Counted from the first letter of the stretch, positions 50,401-59,077 are shown. The stretch is DNA of 64,000 nucleotides from Mucilaginibacter pineti (GCF_900101875.1 NZ_FNAI01000012.1:124001-188000); one strand, 5' to 3'. Notes: a model not told the origin generated them from the letters alone. Translations and numbers: made by a program.

Positions 50401-53300
50401 TGGCCGGTTTCTTTTTCGGTAATTGGGTCGTTGATGAAAAGCGGCATATTATGGCTGCGGTTTTCCATGTTATGCTCCCACACATTATCGGCATCATGTT
50501 GGGTTAAAAAATATTGGGTATAATCAGTTGCTCCCGGCGCGGTAGATAACCTGGTATTAAAAGGATATTTTGTGGCTATGCTTTTTTGTTTTAGCAGGCC
50601 AGGCTCAAAAAGAAAACTGTAACCGGCATCGGCCACAAATTGTCTTGGTACTTCGTTCTGCACCTCTAAGTAAGTGTTTCTGTCGGATATTGGGCCTGTA
50701 AGTATCTGTCGACGATAGTTGTAGTTGTCCATTGGCGAGGGATTAAGGAAAAACAAGCGGTCATCCTGCCTTACCATTGCCATTTTTTGATCGAAGTTAT
50801 CAATCACCGTTATCATGTAATTGTTGATCAGGTCGGCCTCATAAGTGTCAAGCGTATCTGATTGTTTGGTGGCTGCAAAGGCATCGGCATTCAAACTAAT
50901 GATCAGTTTTTTTGATGGTTTAACAATAACGCTATCCAGCTTAATGTTCAGGTGGCTTGTCCTGAACCTGAGCATATGCTTACCCGGCGATACCTTAAAG
51001 CTATACCGCTGCAATTGCTGGGCCTGACTAAAATATACCGGCTTTTCATCAATATACAGGATATGCACCGGCACAATATCGCCGTCCTTTACTATAAATG
51101 GGGCAATTTGTGTAACAGTATCAATGCCCGGTTCCTCAATGCTGTACATCGTTTTTGGATGGGTAAACTGGTAATATTTTATACTATCCAGCCCCATATC
51201 CCTGCTCCAGCGGTTCCACTTGAGCTTTAAATTCCCATCAGCATTTACTTTGTCGCTTTCGTAAGGAGTTTTTGATTTACGAAATATGTAATTACGCCCC
51301 AGGTAGGGCGGAGGTGGCGCTTGATAATAATCAAATTTACGTGTGATTGCCCAGGCGGTTAAATCGGCATTAGCAACAGGTTTGCCTGCAACATCCGTAA
51401 CAACAATATCCGTTTTTACCTGCTGACCGGGATAAACAGAAAGCGGCTGCTTCACGTTAATGGTAAGCATATCCTTGCGTTCAACTATATTAGTGTGTTC
51501 GGTTTTGCTTTCACCGGACCAGATGTAGTTTACCCAAAAGCTTACCACTTTGGTCCCGGTATAAGTTTTTTTGTAGGCTATATCGCTGCCCTCACCCTCA
51601 TCAATTAATTTATCCCCTACAAAAACCGAATACCACAAATGCAGGTTACGAGGATTGTTAACCTTTACAGATATCGAATCGCCATTGCGCCCACCCGCAA
51701 TGGAAACATCACCCTGGAAATCTTTAAGTTCAATGTCGGTATCGGTGTTGTCGGTTTTAATATTGTATGAAGCAGCAGCCGGGTTAATGATGGTTTTTGA
51801 TGGCAGGGTGACCTTTACCTTTGATATGGTGTCGTTATCGGCGCTTAAAGCACTTATAAAGGCTGTGGCTTTGGTATCTTTTCCTAACTCCTGGTAACTT
51901 GCCTTTAAGGTATCACCAATTAACTGTGTGGTTACATTGAACTTTTTGTTACTGAAATTTACATATTCGCCCTTGCTGCGCGATTCATTTTCTGAATTTA
52001 AAAATTCCGCATTAATATTATAATCTACGTTGGCTGCCGGGAAAATGGAATCGGGGATGATCACTTTGGTTTCGCCAACCGGCTCAAGGGCAAACTTATG
52101 CACCCATAACGTATCAGGCACAAAGGTGTAGTTGTTAGCATAACGGTTGGATCCACTTTTGGTTAATGTTAAGGTAACACGGCCATCGGGCGAGGGCAGG
52201 TCGTTTTCATCCGTCGCTTTAAAATAGGCAGCCAGCGGATTGCCGCGCCAGTGTTCTTTTTTATCCAGCCGCATATTAAAACTGGTCGATTTTAATTCAT
52301 ATTCCTCATACCTGAACACGCCGCTCATTAACGAGGGTTGGCTGTCATTTTCATTATCTGCTTTGGCTGTTTTTTTAGCATTGGGATCAACCAACAGAAT
52401 GGTATACCCCTCATCAAGCGAAAGATCAAGACTGTCGCGTAATACAAAGCTGTATTCAAAACCTCCGTCGCGGTAGCTATTTACCGTACCAATAAGCTTA
52501 AGATCTTTGCCATAGCCCTCCCTTAGTTTTACTAACAGACTTTTTTGAGCTATTGGCTTTTTAGATTGCTGGTTTAATATATAAGCCTTAAACTTTACGG
52601 TATCATTGGGCTTGTACTTAGGCTTATTAAAAACCATAAAGCCGGTGTAAGGACCTGGCTTGTATTTGTAACGACGGTGCTGTTTGTCCTCTTTAAAGAT
52701 CCCTTTTATTGATGCCCATACTGATTGCAACCAGCTGCGGTTGTTATTATTGTTATAGAGGCCATAGTTTTCATTTTGCTTAACGTTAAAAAAATTGCTG
52801 ATACCGGCATACTCAATTTGCACTACGTTTATTTTTTTTGTGCTTTTAACATGGTAGGTGGCGCTTTTTTCATCGTATAAAACAGGCTTACCGTTAAAAT
52901 ACACCTTGCCGTTGTTAATGGTATTGCCCTGCTTATCTAAAAAAATAAAACGCTGGTCGTAATCATTATGCAGCAGTTTTATAAATGCCGTGTGGTTTTC
53001 TATAAGCGAATAGCTGAGTTGGTTTTTGTTAGCAAATACTTTTAAATAATTGCCTGCGGGCAAAGTGTTTTCCCAATATTTATCGGTTTTAAACGAATCA
53101 ACCGGGTTGTGGAGGGTTTTTTCATCGAGCGGTTTATTGGGGAATTTGTAAAGCCGGGCTACATCTTCGGTAGTGATCTTGTAGATGTAGGTATAATAAC
53201 TTTGGTAGCGGCTATTGGTTAACGCTTTTTGGGCAAAGGTGTAATTGGCGGCCCATAAAAGCAGGCAAGTTAATAAGGCTTTTTTTAAGGTAGATTGCAT
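47421..53300 (-). CDS. Alpha-2-macroglobulin-like protein with inserted regulatory and TonB plug domains
   Basis: A 1959-residue exported protein (signal MQSTLKKALLTCLLLWAANY, then TFAQ). The macroglobulin MG2 domain is near 215-320 (FNKPKYKPNDTVKFKAYIL), with further MG domains to about 1090. Next is a carboxypeptidase-regulatory-like domain (about 1100-1180, GVSVKIKGTTQGTQTNAQGN) and a TonB plug domain (about 1185-1295, GYGSVRKREMTGSV, ALYGVQAKNGAIIITTKKG). The A2M domain resumes at about 1310 (YWQPKLLTDAQGHASFTATY). A thioester-like CNEQ is at C1524-Q1527. There is no beta-barrel after the plug. A2M proteins trap proteases; why a plug is embedded here is unknown. Confidence 0.9.
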   Translation of the reverse strand: MQSTLKKALLTCLLLWAANYTFAQKALTNSRYQSYYTYIYKITTEDVARLYKFPNKPLDEKTLHNPVDSFKTDKYWENTLPAGNYLKVFANKNQLSYSLIENHTAFIKLLHNDYDQRFIFLDKQGNTINNGKVYFNGKPVLYDEKSATYHVKSTKKINVVQIEYAGISNFFNVKQNENYGLYNNNNNRSWLQSVWASIKGIFKEDKQHRRYKYKPGPYTGFMVFNKPKYKPNDTVKFKAYILNQQSKKPIAQKSLLVKLREGYGKDLKLIGTVNSYRDGGFEYSFVLRDSLDLSLDEGYTILLVDPNAKKTAKADNENDSQPSLMSGVFRYEEYELKSTSFNMRLDKKEHWRGNPLAAYFKATDENDLPSPDGRVTLTLTKSGSNRYANNYTFVPDTLWVHKFALEPVGETKVIIPDSIFPAANVDYNINAEFLNSENESRSKGEYVNFSNKKFNVTTQLIGDTLKASYQELGKDTKATAFISALSADNDTISKVKVTLPSKTIINPAAASYNIKTDNTDTDIELKDFQGDVSIAGGRNGDSISVKVNNPRNLHLWYSVFVGDKLIDEGEGSDIAYKKTYTGTKVVSFWVNYIWSGESKTEHTNIVERKDMLTINVKQPLSVYPGQQVKTDIVVTDVAGKPVANADLTAWAITRKFDYYQAPPPPYLGRNYIFRKSKTPYESDKVNADGNLKLKWNRWSRDMGLDSIKYYQFTHPKTMYSIEEPGIDTVTQIAPFIVKDGDIVPVHILYIDEKPVYFSQAQQLQRYSFKVSPGKHMLRFRTSHLNIKLDSVIVKPSKKLIISLNADAFAATKQSDTLDTYEADLINNYMITVIDNFDQKMAMVRQDDRLFFLNPSPMDNYNYRRQILTGPISDRNTYLEVQNEVPRQFVADAGYSFLFEPGLLKQKSIATKYPFNTRLSTAPGATDYTQYFLTQHDADNVWEHNMENRSHNMPLFINDPITEKETGQLNIEREIHKTEDNELIKNVIIYSDNNPDFIRIYSGNTTDFGQLATGKYRLFFLLHNDAYYIAENIVIKPNGVNNYKLNILPVHAKDSVSIKISNVINNRTGIRKYSDRDIENDALKLKEAFNERYLNTDSYKTLITGQVVEKSSKLALAGVSVKIKGTTQGTQTNAQGNFSINVPANGKLIFSFIGYQSQEIAIKSGDKVYIVLEESQKSLNEVAVIGYGSVRKREMTGSVSVITDAPVANIEQLLQGKVSGLIAGAPGFRGTVQIRGISSISGLESKVLYIIDGNIAAGMDTINPADILSINVLKDAAAVALYGVQAKNGAIIITTKKGNNVPQDAATQQSNGEPTLRKNFSDYAYWQPKLLTDAQGHASFTATYPDDITNWRTFVTGITDHQQTGFIENQVKSYKPISANFIAPQFAVAGDELNLIGKVLNYNAQPVNVNRTFTYNGKLLKQGALDVKNSLIDTLNITADATDSLTFEYSIKGDKGYSDGERRKIPVMEQGVKETKGIFEALNNDTTVSLKFDPALGPVTFRAEASVLPALAEEARKLREYKYLCNEQLASKLIGLLNERRIKKFLGEPFKYGKNITEVIKKLQDNRKSTGTWGWWKDTEEELWISLHAVNALLDAQQNGYQIQLDNKKLTDYLVYQLESYKGADKLTCLELLHKLDAKVDYAKYAEAITKENAAIKSKTGYPPTGYDKLRLMLLKQQTGVSIKIDSLLSSQHHTMFGNIYWGEDSYRFFDNSIQLSALAYQILKEEGKHTNLLAKIRGYFLEQRSHGEWRNTYESALILNTILPDMLVNGEQVKPVSITIKGSKTEIISQFPYTATLTDKELSISKTGTLPAYITGYQQFWNAKPEKINKDFTVNTSFEKQSKTITQLKGGEAVELKAEVTAKGDADFVMVEIPIPAGCSYESKEQSWTNNEVHREYFKEKVSIFCRKLKQGKYTFIIKLMPRYDGKYTLNPAKAEMMYFPVFYGREGMKKVVIGSVIH

Positions 53301-53417
53301 AGTAAGGTGTAGATTTGGTTGATATGCCTTTGGTTAAATATAAATGTTTGTGCTGTACTTTTATATAAGATGCACATCTATTTAAAATTCCATAAAGGGA
53401 TTTTCACTTTATAAACC

Positions 53418-53425
53418 TATTTTTG
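53418..53425 (+). promoter_or_regulatory. -7 box of the cystathionine beta-synthase gene
   Basis: TATTTTTG matches TAnnTTTG exactly, 45 bases before the ATG. No -33 TTTG at the expected spacing. Confidence 0.45.
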
Positions 53426-53431
53426 AAAATA

Positions 53432-53454
53432 AATCCGGCTAAGTATACCGGATT
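53432..53454 (+). promoter_or_regulatory. Leader hairpin of the cystathionine beta-synthase gene
   Basis: AATCCGG, nine-base loop, CCGGATT: a perfect seven-pair stem ending 16 bases before the ATG. It could affect ribosome access; its role is untested. Confidence 0.35.
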
Positions 53455-53470
53455 GGTAGATATTTAAAAT

Positions 53471-54829
53471 ATGTGGTACAATAATATATTAGAAACCATT
53501 GGGCACACGCCGCTGGTTAAGTTAAATAAAGTAACCAAGGATATTCCTGCAACGGTTTTAGCCAAAATAGAAACCACTAATCCCGGCAATTCTATAAAGG
53601 ATCGTATGGCTCTTAAAATGATTGAGGATGCCGAAAAAAGCGGCAAGCTTAAACCAGGCGGTACTATCATTGAGGGTACATCTGGCAATACCGGGATGGG
53701 GCTTGCCATAGCGGCGGTTATAAAAGGTTACAAATGTATTTTTACGAGTACCGACAAACAATCAAAAGAAAAATTTGATGCCCTGCGTGCCTTTGGCGCC
53801 GAGGTAATTGTTTGCCCAACCAATGTAGAGCCGGAAGACCCACGGTCGTATTATTCAGTATCATCGCGTTTGGAGCGCGAGGTACCTAACTCATGGAAGC
53901 CAAACCAGTACGATAACCTGAGTAACTCGCAGGCGCATTATGAGCAAACCGGGCCCGAAATTTGGGAGCAAACCGAAGGTAAGATCACACACCTGGTAGT
54001 AGGGGTGGGCACCGGCGGTACTATATCTGGCACTGCGCGTTACCTTAAAGAACAAAATCCAAACATACAGGTGCTGGGCATTGATACTTATGGCTCGGTG
54101 TTTAAGAAATATAAGGAAACGGGTATCATGGACAAAAACGAGATCTACCCGTACATTACTGAAGGTATTGGCGAAGATTTCCTGCCGAAAAACGTTGATT
54201 TTAGTCTGATAGACCATTTTGAGAAGGTAACAGATAAAGACGCGGCATTAATGACCCGCGAGATAGCACGGAAAGAAGGGATCTTCGCCGGTAATTCAAC
54301 AGGATCGGCAGTGGCAGGTACCTTGCAAATGAAGGATAGGTTTAAAGAAGGCGACGTAGTAGTGATCATTTTCCCCGATCATGGTACGCGCTACCTGGGC
54401 AAAATGTACAACGACGACTGGCTGCGCGATCGTGGTTTCCTGAAAGACGGCAAGCTTACCGCCGCTGACATCATCAGCAAAAAAGAGAACCAGGAAATTA
54501 TTACCATAGATTGCGAAAAATCTGTATTGGAGGCTATTAATACCATAAAGTCGCTCAATATCTCACAGATTCCGGTTACGCAAAAAGGTATGGTGATAGG
54601 TAAGATCACAGAAAGTGATATCCTTGATTCGCTGATCGAGAATCCATCTATCAAATCGCAGCCTATTAAAAACATCACCACTGCACCATTCCCCTTTGTT
54701 GATCTGAATACTTCTATCGACAGGATCTCTGCCATGATAAATAAAGACAACATAGCGGTACTTGTGGAGGATGAAGGTAAGATTGAAATCATTACCCAGT
54801 ACGATATTATAAACGCGATATCTGCTTAG
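53471..54829 (+). CDS. Pyridoxal-phosphate cystathionine beta-synthase with C-terminal CBS pair
   Basis: A 452-residue enzyme of the cysteine synthase/cystathionine beta-synthase fold. The PLP Lys is K43 in NSIKDRM, the phosphate loop is GTSGNTGM and the second glycine loop is VGVGTGGTISG. After the catalytic domain (to about 335) come two CBS domains (about 340-450, CEKSVLEAINTIKSLNISQI and IKNITTAPFPFVDLNTSIDR). This matches cystathionine beta-synthase in transsulfuration, where the CBS pair is often regulatory. A plain O-acetylserine sulfhydrylase would lack it. A terminator follows. Confidence 0.93.
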   Translation: MWYNNILETIGHTPLVKLNKVTKDIPATVLAKIETTNPGNSIKDRMALKMIEDAEKSGKLKPGGTIIEGTSGNTGMGLAIAAVIKGYKCIFTSTDKQSKEKFDALRAFGAEVIVCPTNVEPEDPRSYYSVSSRLEREVPNSWKPNQYDNLSNSQAHYEQTGPEIWEQTEGKITHLVVGVGTGGTISGTARYLKEQNPNIQVLGIDTYGSVFKKYKETGIMDKNEIYPYITEGIGEDFLPKNVDFSLIDHFEKVTDKDAALMTREIARKEGIFAGNSTGSAVAGTLQMKDRFKEGDVVVIIFPDHGTRYLGKMYNDDWLRDRGFLKDGKLTAADIISKKENQEIITIDCEKSVLEAINTIKSLNISQIPVTQKGMVIGKITESDILDSLIENPSIKSQPIKNITTAPFPFVDLNTSIDRISAMINKDNIAVLVEDEGKIEIITQYDIINAISA

Positions 54830-54854
54830 AGGCGAAAGGATAAAGGTTAAAAGT

Positions 54855-54890
54855 AAAAGGTGTTATGCTTGTGAGCGTAACACCTTTTTT
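54855..54890 (+). terminator. Terminator after cystathionine beta-synthase gene
   Basis: AAAAGGTGTTATGC, loop, GCGTAACACCTTTTTT: stem with one mismatch and a six-T run. Confidence 0.85.
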
Positions 54891-54924
54891 ATTAGCTTTG
54901 ATTCTATTAAGTCCTTAACCTTAT

Positions 54925-55797
54925 ATGCGCGGTATTAAAATTATACTTGTTTGTGTTTTTGCAACGATTTGCAAATCAGCTTTTCCTCAAAATAACAATT
55001 CGGTTCTCCTAAAGTGGAAGTTAAAGCCCAATGAAGTTCTGAGCTATAAAACTGTAATGGAACAAATTGATACGGCAAATCAAAACGGGTTTAATATAAC
55101 TGGCTTTATGAAGTCTTTAGGAATGGATTCTGCGATAAATGCGGCTGATGCTCAGAAAATTTTGGACCAGCTAAAATCAATAACAAACCGGTCTAATTTA
55201 ATTACTCAACTATCCGAAAAGAGCAAAGGCTTAATTGATGTTACGACGACCGCTAAAGCTGATGAATCAAAAAGCGACACAAATAGCAAATCAAATGAAA
55301 TGCTACAAATACTCAATAAAATGAATGGTGGGGTGATGTTGCGCGGTAAAATATCTGAAAATGGTACTATTGAAAGTTTTTATACAAAAGCAGATCAAAA
55401 AAATATCCTTGCTATGTTCTTTGAATTGCCTGGCAGAAGTATAAAGCAAGGCGATACCTGGTCGCTAAGTGTCAATTTATTAACAGCCGACCAAAATTTT
55501 AAATGTGATAGTTCATCGAAAAAGAATGTGGTTACAGCATTAAAAATCGAGAATAAAGGAGGAGAGCATTTGGTTACGCTTAAATATGATATAGCCGAGT
55601 ATATAAATGGTGATTTTATTTCACCAGTTAGCCAAGGCCCTATAAAAACAACCATGAGAATGACTTTTCAGGCTTTAGCGGTATTTTCGATTGAAAAGGG
55701 GAAGTGGGTAACTTATGAAGGGTTAGGAACAATGGTTTCATCGGGAATAATGACCTCGAATTTTAAAACGAAATACTCGTTAAGCGAGATTAAATAG
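54925..55797 (+). CDS. Secreted protein of unknown function (DUF6263-like)
   Basis: A 290-residue exported protein (signal MRGIKIILVCVFATICKSA, then FPQ). The mature part begins with VLLKWKLKPNEVLSYKTVMEQ, and has the blocks LRGKISENGTIESFYTKADQ, LPGRSIKQGDTWSLSVNL and a C-terminal LGTMVSSGIMTSNFKTKYSL. This pattern (a lipocalin-like beta domain around GDTW) occurs in the DUF6263 family, but I hold this only loosely. The gene is transcribed away from cystathionine beta-synthase and ends 14 bases from the convergent glycosyltransferase gene. Confidence 0.7.
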   Translation: MRGIKIILVCVFATICKSAFPQNNNSVLLKWKLKPNEVLSYKTVMEQIDTANQNGFNITGFMKSLGMDSAINAADAQKILDQLKSITNRSNLITQLSEKSKGLIDVTTTAKADESKSDTNSKSNEMLQILNKMNGGVMLRGKISENGTIESFYTKADQKNILAMFFELPGRSIKQGDTWSLSVNLLTADQNFKCDSSSKKNVVTALKIENKGGEHLVTLKYDIAEYINGDFISPVSQGPIKTTMRMTFQALAVFSIEKGKWVTYEGLGTMVSSGIMTSNFKTKYSLSEIK

Positions 55798-55811
55798 ATG
55801 TTGACAATACT

Positions 55812-57377
55812 TTACTCCAACCGTTTCTTCGCTAACTCCTTGCTATACCGTTCTTTAAGCGGCTGCTTAATATCTATCAGTAGATAAATTCCCGTACCTT
55901 TTTCTCGGGAGAGATAATGTTGTACTTCGCCTAATTTTTGATATGAGCCTATCATTTTTCCGGCTACAAACTGGCGGATGTTTTCGCCGTCGTTATCGTC
56001 CACATAGATCATGTATTTACAGTTCAGGCTATCAGGTGCCCATAGTGTAAAGCTGCTGTTGAGTGATATCACATCGGGGTAGTTGAACTGTTTGCGATAG
56101 TGGTGCAGCGCCCCGGCTTCGCCGTAGTTATCGGCATAAATTATAGTTTGTTTTTGCTGGTCGGGGGCGAGGTTGTGGTAGGCTTCGCCCACTTTTTTTG
56201 CCATTTCGTCCCAGCCAAACATATCGGCATAATCCTGGGTGGTGGGGTGTGTTTTATGATCTTCCCAGGTTACCACAAAATCAAAAAAAGAAATGTTTTT
56301 GTGGGCAAAGCGGAAGAAACCAAGTGTTTGGTTGAGTGATAACACCGGCAATATCATGGGGAATAAAACCAGGTTTGGCAAGGTAAAAAGCGCTATTGCC
56401 ACCGTACGCAAGGCATAACCACTTGTTTTTAGTAATCGCTCAAAACCGAATCCACCAGCTGCAAACAGCATAGGGTAGGCGCCAAACAGGTAGTAATTTT
56501 TGCCGTCCATCTCTAATAAAAATAGGAATATGAGCACATAAGCAATTGCCAGAAACTGAAAATTGCGCAGTCTGAAAGAAAAAATAAGAAAAGCCAACCC
56601 GTTAAGCCATACAAACAACGCGATGCCGTGCACCATAAGTTGCTGTTTTATAAACTCACCGGGTGTAATATAATCCAGCTGTTCTTTACGCAATGTTTTC
56701 ATATGCGTAACTACCGGGAAATGATGGTTAATTTGCCATATTAAATTAGGCATACATATCAGCAGCGTAACTGCTGCCGCGCCAAGTATGTGCCAGCTAA
56801 ACAGTAGTTTGCGTTGTTTGCTTATAAGGATCCCTATAAGCAGCGCCACTGTAAAAAACAGCATGGTATACTTGGTAAGCATACCAAAACCAACTGCGGC
56901 GCCAAGCCAGTAAAGGTAGCGTACATCGGTGGTATTAAGGTATTTGATGAGCAGCCAAACGGATATCAGCCACCAAAACTGATCAAATACCACGGGCTGA
57001 AAAAGATAACCGCTTGCCGCAAACGCAGGTGAAAATATAAGAGCCAGGCAAGCCAGCGTAATAGCAAATTTTTTACCGCCAAATTCAACGGTGATTAAAC
57101 CCGTGAACCAGATGATCAATCCGCTGAAAATGGTTGGGAAAATACGTGCTGCAAAAACTGAGTTCCCAAATAAGGTGACAGAGATCTTAGCCACAACAGC
57201 TATAAAGGGTGGTACTTCTTTATAGCCCCAATCCAGGTGATCGGCCAATATTAAATGTAAAAACTCATCGCGGTGGAAACCGAAATGGCCAATAGCAAAT
57301 AAGTTTAATATAACCTTTACGAATACAAAAATCAGTATGAAATAAACATAAGTTGACTTTCGGTTTTTGTATGGCAT
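55812..57377 (-). CDS. Glycosyltransferase family 39-type (ArnT/PMT-like) membrane protein
   Basis: A 521-residue polytopic membrane protein with about ten to eleven hydrophobic helices up to residue ~370 and a soluble C-terminal part. The catalytic loop between helices 1 and 2 carries FHRDEFLHLILADHLDWGY, with the Asp-Glu pair typical of GT-C enzymes using lipid-linked sugar donors. In the family these transfer aminoarabinose or mannose to lipid A or proteins; the acceptor here is unknown. It is downstream of murA on the same strand, separated by a long hairpin. Confidence 0.88.
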   Translation of the reverse strand: MPYKNRKSTYVYFILIFVFVKVILNLFAIGHFGFHRDEFLHLILADHLDWGYKEVPPFIAVVAKISVTLFGNSVFAARIFPTIFSGLIIWFTGLITVEFGGKKFAITLACLALIFSPAFAASGYLFQPVVFDQFWWLISVWLLIKYLNTTDVRYLYWLGAAVGFGMLTKYTMLFFTVALLIGILISKQRKLLFSWHILGAAAVTLLICMPNLIWQINHHFPVVTHMKTLRKEQLDYITPGEFIKQQLMVHGIALFVWLNGLAFLIFSFRLRNFQFLAIAYVLIFLFLLEMDGKNYYLFGAYPMLFAAGGFGFERLLKTSGYALRTVAIALFTLPNLVLFPMILPVLSLNQTLGFFRFAHKNISFFDFVVTWEDHKTHPTTQDYADMFGWDEMAKKVGEAYHNLAPDQQKQTIIYADNYGEAGALHHYRKQFNYPDVISLNSSFTLWAPDSLNCKYMIYVDDNDGENIRQFVAGKMIGSYQKLGEVQHYLSREKGTGIYLLIDIKQPLKERYSKELAKKRLE

Positions 57378-57390
57378 TGGTTTTATTGGA

Positions 57391-57570
57391 GCTAAAGGCT
57401 TAAAGCAGAAAACTTAAAGCTGTTTGATTGAGCAGAAAGCCAAATACTTAGGGCTTAAAGCTAAAAAAATATATTAAAAAGCCGAAAGCTTTAGGCAAAA
57501 AGCTAAAAGTCATTACATATCTCAACGTAACGAGTCTTCGGCTTTTTGCTTTAAGCTTTCGGCAAAAAGT
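57391..57570. repeat. Word-repeat inverted repeat (CTTAAAGC/AAAGCCGAAAGC-type)
   Basis: Left copies GGCTTAAAGCAG, CTTAAAGCTG, GGGCTTAAAGCTAA, AAGCCGAAAGCTTTAGGC (57398-57500) face CGGCTTTTTGCTTTAAGCTTTCGGC (57539-57563). It starts at the murA stop codon, so murA transcripts run into this structure. Confidence 0.8.
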
Positions 57571-58878
57571 TTATATCCTCGTAATATCGGCACCCAATGC
57601 TTTCAGGCGGGTGTCGATGTTTTGATAGCCGCGTTCAATTTGCTCAATGTTATAGATGGTAGATTTTCCTTGTGCAGATAGTGCCGCTATCAGTAATGAA
57701 ACCCCGGCGCGGATATCCGGCGAAGTCATGGAAATTCCGCGAAGTTGTACCTGTTTGTCTAAACCAATAACGGTAGCACGGTGCGGATCGCAAAGGATGA
57801 TCTGTGCGCCCATATCCAACAGTTTATCTACAAAGAATAAACGGCTCTCGAACATTTTTTGGTGAATAAGCACTGCTCCTTTGGCCTGTATGGCAACAAC
57901 CAATACAATGCTCAGCAGGTCGGGCGTAAAGCCTGGCCACGGCGCATCGGAAATGGTCATGATGGAACCATCGATGAAAGTTTCTATTTCGTAATGATCC
58001 TGTGCCGGGATATAAATATCGTCGCCACGCAGTTCCAGTTTTATACCCAGGCGTTTAAACACATCTGGTATCATTCCCAGCTCGGGATATTTTACATCTT
58101 TAATAGTAATCTCAGAACCAGTCATCGCTGCCAGGCCAATGAACGAGCCAATTTCTATCATGTCGGGCAGTAAACGGTGGTCGGTGCCGCCAAGTACGGT
58201 AACGCCTTCAATGGTCAACAGGTTTGAGCCTATGCCGCTGATCTTTGCGCCCATGCGGTTAAGCATTTTACAAAGCTGTTGTAAGTAGGGTTCGCAAGCT
58301 GCGTTGTAAATTGTGGTAGTGCCTTTGGCCAGTACCGCTGCCATTACAATATTGGCCGTGCCTGTAACCGATGCTTCATCAAGCAGAATGTAAGTTCCTT
58401 TTAAGTTTGATGCATCAACGTTAAAAAAGCCATCCTCGGGGTTGTAATCAAAGCGGGCACCCAGTTTCTCGAAACCTAAAAAGTGGGTATCCAAACGCCT
58501 GCGACCAATTTTATCGCCACCTGGCTTTGGAATAGATGCTTTGCCAAAACGCGCCAAAAGCGGACCAACTATCATAATAGAGCCACGTAAACCGCCGCCC
58601 TTTGTTTTAAACGATTCTGACTGGAAAAAATCCTGATCGATATCTTTGGCTATAAACGTATAGGTATCGCTGGCAGTTTTTTCAACTATTACGCCCATAT
58701 CGCCTAATAGCTCAATCAGTTTATTTACATCTTTTATATCCGGTATATTGCTGATGGTAACCTTCTGCTCGGTTAGTAATACTGCCGAGATCACCTGTAA
58801 AGCTTCGTTTTTTGCTCCCTGCGGAGTAATCTCGCCCTTTAGCGGTTTCCCGCCGTTTATCACAAATGCGTTAGTCAT
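57571..58878 (-). CDS. murA: UDP-N-acetylglucosamine 1-carboxyvinyltransferase, Asp-type
   Basis: The first committed enzyme of peptidoglycan synthesis; adds enolpyruvate to UDP-GlcNAc. The 435-residue length is normal. The catalytic Lys is K23 in QGAKNEAL. The active-site loop reads GGDKIGRRRLD where the classical enzyme has GGCxIGxRPxD, so the catalytic Cys is replaced by D122. Asp-type MurA enzymes are intrinsically insensitive to fosfomycin. Other blocks (DEASVTGTANIVMAA, APWPGFTPDLLS) are standard. It usually follows a DUF4290 gene in this phylum, and does so here with one gene in between on the other strand. Confidence 0.96.
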   Translation of the reverse strand: MTNAFVINGGKPLKGEITPQGAKNEALQVISAVLLTEQKVTISNIPDIKDVNKLIELLGDMGVIVEKTASDTYTFIAKDIDQDFFQSESFKTKGGGLRGSIMIVGPLLARFGKASIPKPGGDKIGRRRLDTHFLGFEKLGARFDYNPEDGFFNVDASNLKGTYILLDEASVTGTANIVMAAVLAKGTTTIYNAACEPYLQQLCKMLNRMGAKISGIGSNLLTIEGVTVLGGTDHRLLPDMIEIGSFIGLAAMTGSEITIKDVKYPELGMIPDVFKRLGIKLELRGDDIYIPAQDHYEIETFIDGSIMTISDAPWPGFTPDLLSIVLVVAIQAKGAVLIHQKMFESRLFFVDKLLDMGAQIILCDPHRATVIGLDKQVQLRGISMTSPDIRAGVSLLIAALSAQGKSTIYNIEQIERGYQNIDTRLKALGADITRI

Positions 58879-58902
58879 AGGAGTTTATAATTGATAGATC
58901 AT

Positions 58903-59015
58903 TGTTCATTGTACATAGCAAAGATTATAAAATTTCCTGACTGTTTGTTGGTTCATTGGCTCATTAGTTTAATCGGTAGGCGGTTCATTAGTATTGTTCT
59001 GTGTGTAGTTGGTTC
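58903..59015. repeat. GTTCATTG word copies upstream of murA
   Basis: At least five degenerate copies of GTTCATTG/GTTCATTA in one direction (near 58913, 58950, 58983, 59012). There is no opposing arm, so this is a direct array, not a hairpin. Confidence 0.55.
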
Positions 59016-59077
59016 ATCATTAACTTAAAACCAACTGTAGCGTTTCGCATCAAGGCAACGTCATTACACAATGTGTG

